This document shows positions 1 through 7,853 of a stretch of 64,000 nt of DNA, one piece after another. A model generated the notes under the pieces. It did no database searches. It saw nothing but the letters and a program-made list of their open reading frames with translations, and was not told the origin of the DNA. How positions within the stretch are numbered: position 1 is the first letter of the stretch; each line of letters starts with the position of its first letter. The position numbers and the translations under genes were made by a program. Origin of the DNA: Singulisphaera sp. GP187 (GTDB taxonomy: Bacteria; Planctomycetota; GCA-002687715); contig CAMDTN010000002.1 of NCBI GenBank assembly GCA_945907755.1, positions 64,055-128,054 of the forward strand, written 5' to 3'.

Positions 1-370
1 CCGCCCATTCGCCGCCCATGCCCAGCGACGCCAGGGAACGCATGCTCAACAAATGCCACGGTTCGGTGGCGAAGGCCGACAGTCCACTGCACAGCGCATA
101 CACGAGGATGCTCCAACTGAGCGCGCGCACGCGCCCGATGCGGTCGGCCAACCAGCCGAAGAAGAGCCCGCCCAGCGCTGCGCCGAGCAGGAAGCCTGCG
201 TAGATGGCGCCCTTCCACGCATCCTGCGCAGCGCGATCAGGCCCCACCAATTCTTGCAGCGCAGGCCCGGCCACCAGTGGGAACAGGCCCATTTCGAGAC
301 CGTCGAACAGCCAGCCCAACACTGCAGCGGTCAACGCTGCGCCCCGACCCTTTTGAACTATTGGAGTCAT
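1..370 (-). CDS. MFS transporter, N-terminal part (runs off the left edge)
   Basis: The reading frame opens at ATG 370 and is still open at base 1, so only the first 123 residues are seen. They hold a first membrane helix with the motif GWLFDGLEMG, a second helix and the loop FFGWLADRIGRVRAL, which matches the major facilitator cytoplasmic loop 2-3 signature (GxLaDRxGR). The DGxExG element in helix 1 is typical of the metabolite:H+ symporter branch (sugar phosphate, aromatic acid or sialic acid carriers), but the substrate cannot be read from this fragment. The start codon overlaps the stop of the PVC-type dehydrogenase gene upstream as ATGA, so the two are translationally coupled. This suggests the transporter moves a substrate or product of that enzyme (inference). 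Confidence 0.8.
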   Translation of the reverse strand, partial: MTPIVQKGRGAALTAAVLGWLFDGLEMGLFPLVAGPALQELVGPDRAAQDAWKGAIYAGFLLGAALGGLFFGWLADRIGRVRALSWSILVYALCSGLSAFATEPWHLLSMRSLASLGMGGEWA

Positions 371-2853
371 CGCGGCGGCATCTTCTGGTCCAACTCAGCC
401 GCTGTCCATGGCAGGCCACGCGCCGCTTCTTGTGCGCGCACCGTGGCCACTTGTTGCGGCAGGACGGCGCTCTCTTCGTGCCCGAACGAGTGGCGCGCGA
501 AAGTGAGGATGGCAGCAAGTTCGTCATCGGTGAGGCGCGCGAAGGCGGGCATCTCTGTGCCAAAATTCGTTCGTTCTGGCTTGGCGCTGCTGAATCCGTG
601 CAGCAGGATGCGCATGGAAATCTCTGGCGCCGCAGGCAAGCGTGTCGAATTGCGCAACGAAGCGGCGACGCCTTCCATGCCGCGTCCATCGACTTGGTGG
701 CATGGTGCGCAGTGTTGCGTGAACAGCGCGGTGCCCTGATCGCGCAGGGCAGCACCGCGCACATCCAAGCCTGGTGGCAGTTGCGGCCCGCCCGCTCGTC
801 CGGGCCATTGCACTGCGGCCAACAGCGCGCAGCCTGGTTTCAGCTTGGCAAGCAGCGCTGCGGAAGGTGCTGTCGCAAGCAGGATGGGCCGACGCGGTTG
901 CACATCAGCGCAAGCACGCTCCAGTGCAGTCAGTAGCACAGCACAGAGCGCGGCGCTTTCGCCGCTTGCGTCCAAGAGCAGGCTGATGCCACCTCCTGAG
1001 CGCGCAGCCACCACGCAGCGCAGCAATTCCTTCAGTCCGTCGGCGTTGGCCCCGCAGCGCGCATACTCGTTGGCCAAGTACGCTTCGCGCCCAGCGAGTC
1101 CAGTGAGTGCCAGCGCGCGGAGTTGCGCAGGGTGCGGCTCGCAGAAAAGTTTGCGCAAGGCCACAGCGGCGTACGGCAGATCGCCTAGCACCAGTGCGGT
1201 GTGTTGGCGCACGCGCGCATCGGGGTCTGCGAGCAGTTGTTGCAACAGCGTGCTCAGTGCGGATTCTGGCAGCGCAACGACGCTCTGCGGCAGCAAGAGC
1301 ACGGCTTCAGCGCGCACGCTGGAATTCGTGTCTTGGCAGAGTTCGTGGGCCATGCCCGCTGGTAAACGATCGATGCTCTCTAACACGCGCAATGCGTGCA
1401 GGCGCGGCGCGGCGTCTTTGCCCGTGCGTGCGAGGGCCGCGAGGGCCGGCGCGCATTCCACCGCGTTGCGCTGCACCAACAGTCGTTGCGCTGTGTCGCG
1501 CACCGCACCACCGCTGTGGGAAAGCAAAGCGACCAGTTCAGCATTGGTGCTGGTGCCTAAACGAAGTGCTGCAATCGGCGTTGCTGCCTGCGGGACGATG
1601 CGCCAGATGCGACCGAGGTCGGTGGGCTGTTCCAGCTTGCGCGCTTCCACTTGTTGGCGCAGAAAGCTGGTGACAAACATGCGGTGCTGAATGACGCCGC
1701 GCGCCATATCGGCCACATAAAGTGCGCCATCGAAGCCTTCGGCCAATGCCACGGGGCGGAAGCGTTCGTCAGTGCTGGTCAGGAACTCAACGCCCGGAGT
1801 GGCGTTGGTAGCGCGGATGCGGCCGTCAGTTTCTGCAAGCACATTGCGGTGCAGTAGATGGGCGCAAGGCTCGCACACGAAGGCGTTGCCGCGATGCGAA
1901 GTGGGAAAGGTCGCTCCGCGATAGATGAAGGGGCTGCAAGCGCCGGTGAAGCGGTCGAGGCGCCCGTCGCGCAACATGCCGGGTTGGTATCCCCGATTGA
2001 TGCCCGGCGTGATCCGCGCCGGAAACACATGTTGATCTTCGGCCACACGCTGATCAGCGCCTTCAGGAATGTGCGCTGCGGCGTTGCGCACCGCGAGATG
2101 CGCTGGAATGGTGCTCGCGCGCAACTGATCGCTGTTGCTGTTGAAGAAGAAACGCCCGAGGTCGTCTTGGGCCGCGCCCCACTGGCCTGTGGCGAGGCTC
2201 GGCTCTAATTGCAAGCGCCCTGCGCGCCAGCGCATCCGGAAAGGGTGGTTGGCCCAATGCAGCCAGTTGTCCAAACCGGGAACCATCGCGTTGGGTGCGT
2301 GTTCAGGGTTGTGACGCCCGCCCAAGCCCGAGAGGACGATGCTGTCTTTTTCGTAATCGAGGTCACCATCGGCATCGGCATAAAAACGCAACCACGGAGG
2401 TTCCAGCACCAGGACTCCGCCGGCCACCAGTGCGAGTGCTCGCGGCAGAACCAAGTTGTCGGCAAACACGGTGCGCTTGTCGGCGCGTCCATCGCCATCA
2501 GTGTCTTCGAGCACCGCCACGCATCCACTGGCGTCGCTTTCGCCATGCCCGTCGATGTCAGGCATGTAGCCGCGCATTTCCACGACCCAAAGACGCCCGT
2601 GTTCATCGAAACGCAGCGCCACCGGTGCCACGACCAGTGGCTCGCTTGCGAAAAGTTCGACGCGGAATCCAGCTTCGACTCGCAAGCACGCGAGGGCTTC
2701 GTTCGGCGACAGCACTGCAGGGGCGGGAAGTCGCAGTGCCTCGGGCAATGGGGATTGGTGCTCACCCGCTTGGTCGCCACGCTGGGCGCGTAGCCCGCAG
2801 GCGAGAAGCAGCAGCAGCAGTGCTAGGCGCAACAAGCGGCGCGAGATTACCAT
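367..2853 (-). CDS. PVC-type membrane-bound dehydrogenase with HEAT repeats and C-terminal cytochrome c domain
   Basis: A protein of about 828 residues. It has an N-terminal hydrophobic export signal, a beta-propeller domain with the family motifs (GFRVELFASEPL, RLWVVEMRGY, EDTDGDGRADK, PNAMVPGLDNWLHWAN), then about 250 residues of HEAT-like helices, then a class I cytochrome c domain with the haem site CAPCH about 115 residues from the C-terminus and a later GTEMPAF that supplies the likely Met ligand. The family is greatly expanded in Planctomycetes and Verrucomicrobia and is thought to oxidise sugars or alcohols in the periplasm; the substrate is unknown. ATG 2853 was chosen; ATG 2868 and 2862 are in frame. 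The 5' end collides with the divergent PmoA-like gene (shared CATG, 2851-2854), and the 3' end overlaps the MFS start. Together they look like a carbohydrate-use cluster (inference). Confidence 0.85.
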   Translation of the reverse strand: MVISRRLLRLALLLLLLACGLRAQRGDQAGEHQSPLPEALRLPAPAVLSPNEALACLRVEAGFRVELFASEPLVVAPVALRFDEHGRLWVVEMRGYMPDIDGHGESDASGCVAVLEDTDGDGRADKRTVFADNLVLPRALALVAGGVLVLEPPWLRFYADADGDLDYEKDSIVLSGLGGRHNPEHAPNAMVPGLDNWLHWANHPFRMRWRAGRLQLEPSLATGQWGAAQDDLGRFFFNSNSDQLRASTIPAHLAVRNAAAHIPEGADQRVAEDQHVFPARITPGINRGYQPGMLRDGRLDRFTGACSPFIYRGATFPTSHRGNAFVCEPCAHLLHRNVLAETDGRIRATNATPGVEFLTSTDERFRPVALAEGFDGALYVADMARGVIQHRMFVTSFLRQQVEARKLEQPTDLGRIWRIVPQAATPIAALRLGTSTNAELVALLSHSGGAVRDTAQRLLVQRNAVECAPALAALARTGKDAAPRLHALRVLESIDRLPAGMAHELCQDTNSSVRAEAVLLLPQSVVALPESALSTLLQQLLADPDARVRQHTALVLGDLPYAAVALRKLFCEPHPAQLRALALTGLAGREAYLANEYARCGANADGLKELLRCVVAARSGGGISLLLDASGESAALCAVLLTALERACADVQPRRPILLATAPSAALLAKLKPGCALLAAVQWPGRAGGPQLPPGLDVRGAALRDQGTALFTQHCAPCHQVDGRGMEGVAASLRNSTRLPAAPEISMRILLHGFSSAKPERTNFGTEMPAFARLTDDELAAILTFARHSFGHEESAVLPQQVATVRAQEAARGLPWTAAELDQKMPPR

Positions 2854-4018
2854 GCAGCCCATGCGCATCGTTTGCTTGTTGCGAGTGCTGGTTCTTGGAT
2901 TGATGTCAGCGCTGTGTCACTCACAGAGTCTCGTGTTATTGGCGAAGGCGGCCCTGCCTGCGGCGACATTGCTGCGAGTGGCTGCGAACGCAGCGGCTGC
3001 AACAAGCTGGTGCCCCGCAGGCGCTGCAGCGTGGCCAGGGTTGCTGCTTCCTGCTGGGGCCCCGGGAGAATCGGGGGCGGTGTTCGCGCTGCTCGCTGGG
3101 CCGTTGGCCGCAAGCGAGCGTGAGTGCGTGTTGCAGCCTGCGGCAGCCGCGGCAGGCACCGAGTGGCGTTGCGCCAGCGTTGGCACCGAACGCGAACTGC
3201 GTTTTGGCGACAAGTTGTTCTTGCGCACGGCCACAGGCTTCGACCCCGCGCAACTCGAAGCAAGTTTCAAGTCGTTCCAACATTTGTTCGCGGCGGACAC
3301 TGCGACGCAGTTGACCAAAGGCGCGGGCGGCAAGCATTCGCACCATCGCGGGCTGTTCCTTGGTTGGAATCAGGCCACCATCGGCGGGCGCACTTTCGAT
3401 TTTTGGCATGGCAAGGAAGGCGTTTCCATTCGGCACAAGCGTTTTCGTGACGACCTCGCAGCAGCAGGCGCGGCCTGTGTGCGCTTGGGAGTCGAGAACG
3501 AGTGGTGCTTGGCTGATGGAACTCCCGTGGTGCAAGAGCTGCGGGTGCTGACCGCATTCCGCTGCGGCGCAGCGCGGGCGCTGGATGTGCAGATTGGCTT
3601 GCGGGCGCTGGGCCAACCCGTCAGCATGCGCGGCGATGCGCATCACGCTGGCTTGCATGTGCGCGCAGCAGATGAAGTGGCAGAGCGTGAAGCCGACACG
3701 CAGTTGTTGTTGGATGCGGCGCACAAGCCACTGGGCAATGATCTTCATTCCGGTGCTGCGTGGTGTGCGGCCAGTTTCAAAGTGGGCCAACAGCCTTGCA
3801 CATTCTTGTTGATCGATCACCCGAGCAATGGATCCACGGTGATGTCCGTGCGCACCTATGGGCGCATCGGCTTCATGCCCGAAGTGGATTTGGTGCCCGA
3901 TCAAACGCGGGTGCTGCGCTGGCGCTTGTTGGTGTTTGATGGCGCTGCGCCGGACGCGGCCACCTGCGCGCAACTGGCCGAGCTCTACCGCAATCCACCG
4001 GTGCTCACTTGGCGTTGA
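2852..4018 (+). CDS. secreted PmoA-like (DUF6807) protein
   Basis: A 388-residue protein with an N-terminal signal peptide (about residues 5-25, ending near CHSQS). The central region carries the hallmark stretch KGAGGKHSHHRGLF followed by W and a later FWHGKEG, the signature of the planctomycete PmoA/DUF6807 family, which adopts a methane-oxygenase-like name but is not a proven oxygenase. The histidine cluster HSHHRG suggests a metal site (inference). In planctomycetes such genes sit beside PVC-type dehydrogenases and sugar oxidoreductases, as here. The start codon ATG 2852 shares bases with the opposing start at 2853; ATG 2861 is an alternative. The last 14 bases overlap the 3' end of the convergent phosphatase gene. 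Confidence 0.8.
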   Translation: MQPMRIVCLLRVLVLGLMSALCHSQSLVLLAKAALPAATLLRVAANAAAATSWCPAGAAAWPGLLLPAGAPGESGAVFALLAGPLAASERECVLQPAAAAAGTEWRCASVGTERELRFGDKLFLRTATGFDPAQLEASFKSFQHLFAADTATQLTKGAGGKHSHHRGLFLGWNQATIGGRTFDFWHGKEGVSIRHKRFRDDLAAAGAACVRLGVENEWCLADGTPVVQELRVLTAFRCGAARALDVQIGLRALGQPVSMRGDAHHAGLHVRAADEVAEREADTQLLLDAAHKPLGNDLHSGAAWCAASFKVGQQPCTFLLIDHPSNGSTVMSVRTYGRIGFMPEVDLVPDQTRVLRWRLLVFDGAAPDAATCAQLAELYRNPPVLTWR

Positions 4019-5852
4019 GCGCAGCGAATTCAGCGGGCGTCGGCACACGACTGTGCAGCACTATGGCGTAGCGCAGCAGCATCAGCGGTTTCTGTATTTC
4101 GTTGCGTGGCATGTGCGGGAAATGGATGGCGCCATCGCGCAACACCGGGGCTGGCAACGAGCGCGCGCCATCCAGCGCCACCACGCTGATGCCAACGCGT
4201 CTGCCACGCACTTCGCCGCACACAGTCAGTGTGGCTGCTGACGGCAAACGCACAGGTGTTTGAAGAGCCAACATCAGGGGTGGCATGACTGCTGCCGGCT
4301 CCGCGAGCGTTGTCGTCGTACGGAAGCTGTCGTTGGGCGCGGCCACTGCTGTGCTTTGGCTGACAACGACCACTGTCCATGGGCCAGCGGTTGCGACGGG
4401 CAGGCTTGTGCTGGCATGTTCAACAGGCCAAGGCTGCGCCAGCAGATTGCGTTGGCCGGGCGCCTGAAGTTGCGTGATGGTGCACGGGCCGTGAGTGTCC
4501 AAGCACACTTGCAAGTCCCCGCCGCGCACTACGCGGAAGCGTCCATCGACCAGCGCGCTGCGCAGCGCTTCGCTGCCGCCGCGCACCAGTGCGTCGGTTG
4601 TCAGCGTGTCTTCCCGCAGCGTCGCGCCGTTGGCATCAATGGAGCGCAGCACCAATTCATGCGGCCGCACGGCACTCACACTGGCAATGAGCGACGCGGC
4701 GCTCACGCCAGCATCGAACAGCAAGTCGGGGTGAGGCTGATTCGCCGAAGCATGTGGATCTTGCGCCGCCGGCGAAGTGACGAATTCATAGAGCCGATAG
4801 CCGCACAACGCTTCGCTGGAATGGGCGAAGACGCGCGTGCGATGCACGTCGCCTGAGAGCAGCACCACACCTTCGATGCCTTCGGTGCCAATGAATGACC
4901 ACAGCCGGTCGCGTTCGTGCTGCCAATGCGTCCACATGTCGGTTTTCAGCGGGCGCACCGCGCCGTTCCACACCATGCTGCTGGCAATGATTTTGAAGGG
5001 CGCTTCGGAACGCAGCAGCCCGGTGCGCAACCAACGCCATTGCGCCTCGCCGAGAAGCGTTTGCAAGCCGTCGCTGCCTTGGGCGGTGTTCGCGAAGGTG
5101 CGCGTGTCCAGCAAGAACACTTCGATCGGGCCGCGTCGGAACGAGGTGTAGATGCCATTGGTGCCATCGCCGTACGAAGCCAGAGCGCTCCATTCGAGCA
5201 GTGCTTGCCGTGAGCGTTCCTTGCCGGGGAGATTTCCGTCCACATCGTTCTTGCCGAAATCGTGGTCGTCCCAAGTGGTCCACACAGGCACGCGAGCCAA
5301 GAGCGCGGCCAGTTCGGGAACGCGATGGAATGCGCGGCGCCGCTGGCGCTGCACCTGCAAGTCAGTGGTGTCGATGTAGGGCGTGTCGCCCAATAACACG
5401 AGCGCGTCGATGCCAGATTCTTGCAGCCGCTGCCAAATTGGTTGGTTAGGAAAGCGCAAATCGTTGGCGCACGAAGCGAAAGCGATGCGTTGGGAAGTGG
5501 TCGTGCTCGCAGGCGTGCGAATGCTGCGAGAGGAGGCGCTGCCACCCGCGTCGTCGCTGAGCGTGAGGGTGTAATCGCAATCTTCGGCGAGGTTTTCGAA
5601 GCGATAGTGCAACATCGAATCGTTGGCTTCGGAGGCAGTGGCCGCTTGGGTGCGCGCATCGCTTGCACTGCGCAGGGTTGCTTGCACCACACCAGGGTTT
5701 ACAGCGCGGGCGTAGGCGTAGATGGATGTCGCATCGGTGTGACCGATGAAGGGGCCGTCGGAGAGGATGGGCGCATCGCCGCACCCACTGAGGAGGAGCA
5801 GCCCCACGCTCAGCACCAAACCTGCCGATGAAAGCAAACGGAGTCGGTTCAT
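4005..5852 (-). CDS. PhoD-like metallophosphatase lipoprotein
   Basis: A 615-residue protein with a lipoprotein signal (LLLLSGC, Cys near residue 24), an N-terminal fibronectin-like segment, and a calcineurin-like PhoD core. Metal-binding motifs are visible: FASCAND, VLLGDTPYID, TTWDDHDFGKND and LLSGDVHRTRV. These match the PhoD alkaline phosphatase/phosphodiesterase family, which cleaves phosphate mono- or diesters outside the cytoplasm. The C-terminal ~200 residues are beta-rich and unassigned. A TTG codon two positions upstream (5858) is in frame, but ATG 5852 is preferred. That ATG shares the sequence CATG with the divergent HEAT gene start, and the 3' end overlaps the convergent PmoA-like gene by 14 bases. 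The protein probably sits in the inner or outer membrane facing the periplasm. Confidence 0.85.
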   Translation of the reverse strand: MNRLRLLSSAGLVLSVGLLLLSGCGDAPILSDGPFIGHTDATSIYAYARAVNPGVVQATLRSASDARTQAATASEANDSMLHYRFENLAEDCDYTLTLSDDAGGSASSRSIRTPASTTTSQRIAFASCANDLRFPNQPIWQRLQESGIDALVLLGDTPYIDTTDLQVQRQRRRAFHRVPELAALLARVPVWTTWDDHDFGKNDVDGNLPGKERSRQALLEWSALASYGDGTNGIYTSFRRGPIEVFLLDTRTFANTAQGSDGLQTLLGEAQWRWLRTGLLRSEAPFKIIASSMVWNGAVRPLKTDMWTHWQHERDRLWSFIGTEGIEGVVLLSGDVHRTRVFAHSSEALCGYRLYEFVTSPAAQDPHASANQPHPDLLFDAGVSAASLIASVSAVRPHELVLRSIDANGATLREDTLTTDALVRGGSEALRSALVDGRFRVVRGGDLQVCLDTHGPCTITQLQAPGQRNLLAQPWPVEHASTSLPVATAGPWTVVVVSQSTAVAAPNDSFRTTTTLAEPAAVMPPLMLALQTPVRLPSAATLTVCGEVRGRRVGISVVALDGARSLPAPVLRDGAIHFPHMPRNEIQKPLMLLRYAIVLHSRVPTPAEFAALNAK

Positions 5853-7761
5853 GGCCAAGGTTCTAACTCACGCGGCGGAGCGGCTTATTGCGGCGCTTCC
5901 GCAAGATCCCGACGAGGCTTTGGCCCTCGCATTGGACGCCACCACCCCTGCGGTGTTGGTGGACGCGGTGCTGACTCGCTTCATCGCTCAAGGGCATGAG
6001 GACGCTTGGCACGCATTTGAAACGGCGTGCCCTCAGGTGGCCACTCAAGTTGCGCTGGGACTGCTGGAACCACGGCAGGACTGGAATGGTGAGACGCGAA
6101 GCCGCGTGCTTGCTGCGTTGTTAGCCCATCGCGAAGCCGTGGTGCGTTCAGCAGTTGTGAGGGCGATCACCAGCAGCCATCAAGGACGCACCTTGCCTCT
6201 GCTCTTGCGCGCCTCGCGCGACCCCATTCCGGCGATCGCGCGACGGGGCAAAACCGCGTTACTCCAACTGGTCACCGCCGACGCGACGTTGTTGGTGCAA
6301 CTGCCGCGCGCTACGGCATTGGGCGTGCTCTCGTGCATGGAGCCCGCTGCGTTGTTGCCCTTGCTGGCACCTCGCGGTGGCGAAGTGCTGCGAGAATTGG
6401 CGGCCACCGCTTTGGGCGCGCATGCGCAGGCGCAAGTGCGCGCGGAGCTGCTGGCCGCGGGGATCGCGGGGGGTGAAGGTGTGGCGCGCGCCGCGTTGCA
6501 ATCTTTGCGCGCTCACGGTGGCACCGACGAAGCGCCCTTCGTGCAACTGTGGGACATGGGGCCTCGCGGCATTCGCACCGAATGCCTCGAAGCACTCGGC
6601 ATGACTTGCGGCGAGCGCGGCACTGCCGTGCTGCTGGATGCTTGCGTGGCAGCCATCCCAGAACAGCGGATCGCAGCCTTGGCGGCCTTGTCCAAGCGAG
6701 GTTGCGTCGAAGCCATCGCGAGGCTTGAAGAAGCGCTGCGCGACGAAGAGTCGACCGTGAGGGACCACGCGCTGGAAGCACTGCTGCTCCATTCTGGCTC
6801 TGACGCGATTTTGCTGCGTTTGGCGCTGGAAGGGCCCGAAACGCAGCGCTTGCCTGCGTTGACCGAAGCGGCCCGTCGCGGCCTCGGTTCCACGCTGCTT
6901 GAAGGCGCCGCGTCAGACTTGCTGCGCTTCGGCGCAACGCTGACGGATGTCACGCGCACGCGCGAGCTTGACGGAGTGGTGGCGGTGGCGCGGCACTTGG
7001 CGCGCCTGCAACATCCGGAGGCACTCGCTGGGCTGAGAGCGCTAGGAACTTCGGTGATTCGGCGGCTGCGGCGCGAAGCGGGCGATGGATTGATGCAATA
7101 TTCGATTGCTGCGCGACGCGATTCGTTGGCCGCGTTGGTGGGCACCCACGATCGCGATTTATTGCAGGTGGTTGCCCGTGGTCTGGTCGAGGCCAAGGAC
7201 AGCGCCGCCTTGGTGCCCCTTTTACGCTTGACACTCGAATGCCGCGGGCGCGTGGTGGTGTGGGCGCACGAGGCCTTGCAGAGCGACCCACGCCATAACG
7301 AACTCGACGCACTGCTGGGCGCGCTGCACTCGGAGTTTGCTGCGGCCAAACGCGCTGCAGCGCATCGGCTGGCTGCGCTGGGCGATGAAGGCGCAGTGGC
7401 TGGCCTCTTGGCGGTTAGCAACGAGACGGAAGTGGAAGTGCAATTGGCTGCGCTTGAAGCACTGACGGCTTTCACGCCGACTCACGATGAGGTGCGTGCG
7501 CGCATGTTGGATGCGCTGTCATTCGGTGATTTGTCGGTGCGGCAAACCGCGTGTGAGGCGCTGGGGTTGGCGCGCTGCGTCGAAGCTGTGCCCGCACTGA
7601 TTGTGGTCTTGGGCAGTAATTTCTTGCGGCCAAGGGCGGTGGAAGCGCTGCGTCGCATCGGCGATCGTCGGGGGTTCATCGCAATGCGTCGGCTTGAGCG
7701 CCGCACGGCGCTGCGTGCGGAGCAGAAGGCACTGGCGCGCAAGTTGGTGCGCAAGCGCTAA
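5851..7761 (+). CDS. cytoplasmic HEAT-repeat protein
   Basis: A 636-residue protein starting MAKVLTHAAERL, without a signal peptide or membrane segments. Nearly the whole length is made of paired helices of the HEAT/armadillo type, with repeated patterns such as VRSAVVRAI, VRDHALEALL, AAKRAAAHRLAALGD and VRQTACEALG. Such solenoids act as scaffolds for protein-protein contacts; no catalytic motif is visible. The C-terminus is strongly basic (ARKLVRKR), which could bind nucleic acid or membrane (inference). The gene precedes a type II/IV secretion ATPase by 92 bases and may be cotranscribed with it, but the partner is unknown. The start ATG 5851 overlaps the opposing phosphatase start. Confidence 0.75.
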   Translation: MAKVLTHAAERLIAALPQDPDEALALALDATTPAVLVDAVLTRFIAQGHEDAWHAFETACPQVATQVALGLLEPRQDWNGETRSRVLAALLAHREAVVRSAVVRAITSSHQGRTLPLLLRASRDPIPAIARRGKTALLQLVTADATLLVQLPRATALGVLSCMEPAALLPLLAPRGGEVLRELAATALGAHAQAQVRAELLAAGIAGGEGVARAALQSLRAHGGTDEAPFVQLWDMGPRGIRTECLEALGMTCGERGTAVLLDACVAAIPEQRIAALAALSKRGCVEAIARLEEALRDEESTVRDHALEALLLHSGSDAILLRLALEGPETQRLPALTEAARRGLGSTLLEGAASDLLRFGATLTDVTRTRELDGVVAVARHLARLQHPEALAGLRALGTSVIRRLRREAGDGLMQYSIAARRDSLAALVGTHDRDLLQVVARGLVEAKDSAALVPLLRLTLECRGRVVVWAHEALQSDPRHNELDALLGALHSEFAAAKRAAAHRLAALGDEGAVAGLLAVSNETEVEVQLAALEALTAFTPTHDEVRARMLDALSFGDLSVRQTACEALGLARCVEAVPALIVVLGSNFLRPRAVEALRRIGDRRGFIAMRRLERRTALRAEQKALARKLVRKR

Positions 7762-7853
7762 ACACTGCTGCGAACACGCGTATGGGCACGGGCGCGGGCT
7801 GTCGATAGAGACCGCGGACAGTGCAGTTTTGCACCGCCTAGGGACGGGTCAGC

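Noticed and set aside
2936-4048. Long open frames antisense to real genes (here and at 12367-13458, 13560-14498, 19178-20422, 22116-23024, 56136-57197)
   Set aside because: GC-rich codon use leaves stop-free frames on the opposite strand. None has recognisable domains, and each lies over a gene with clear family motifs.
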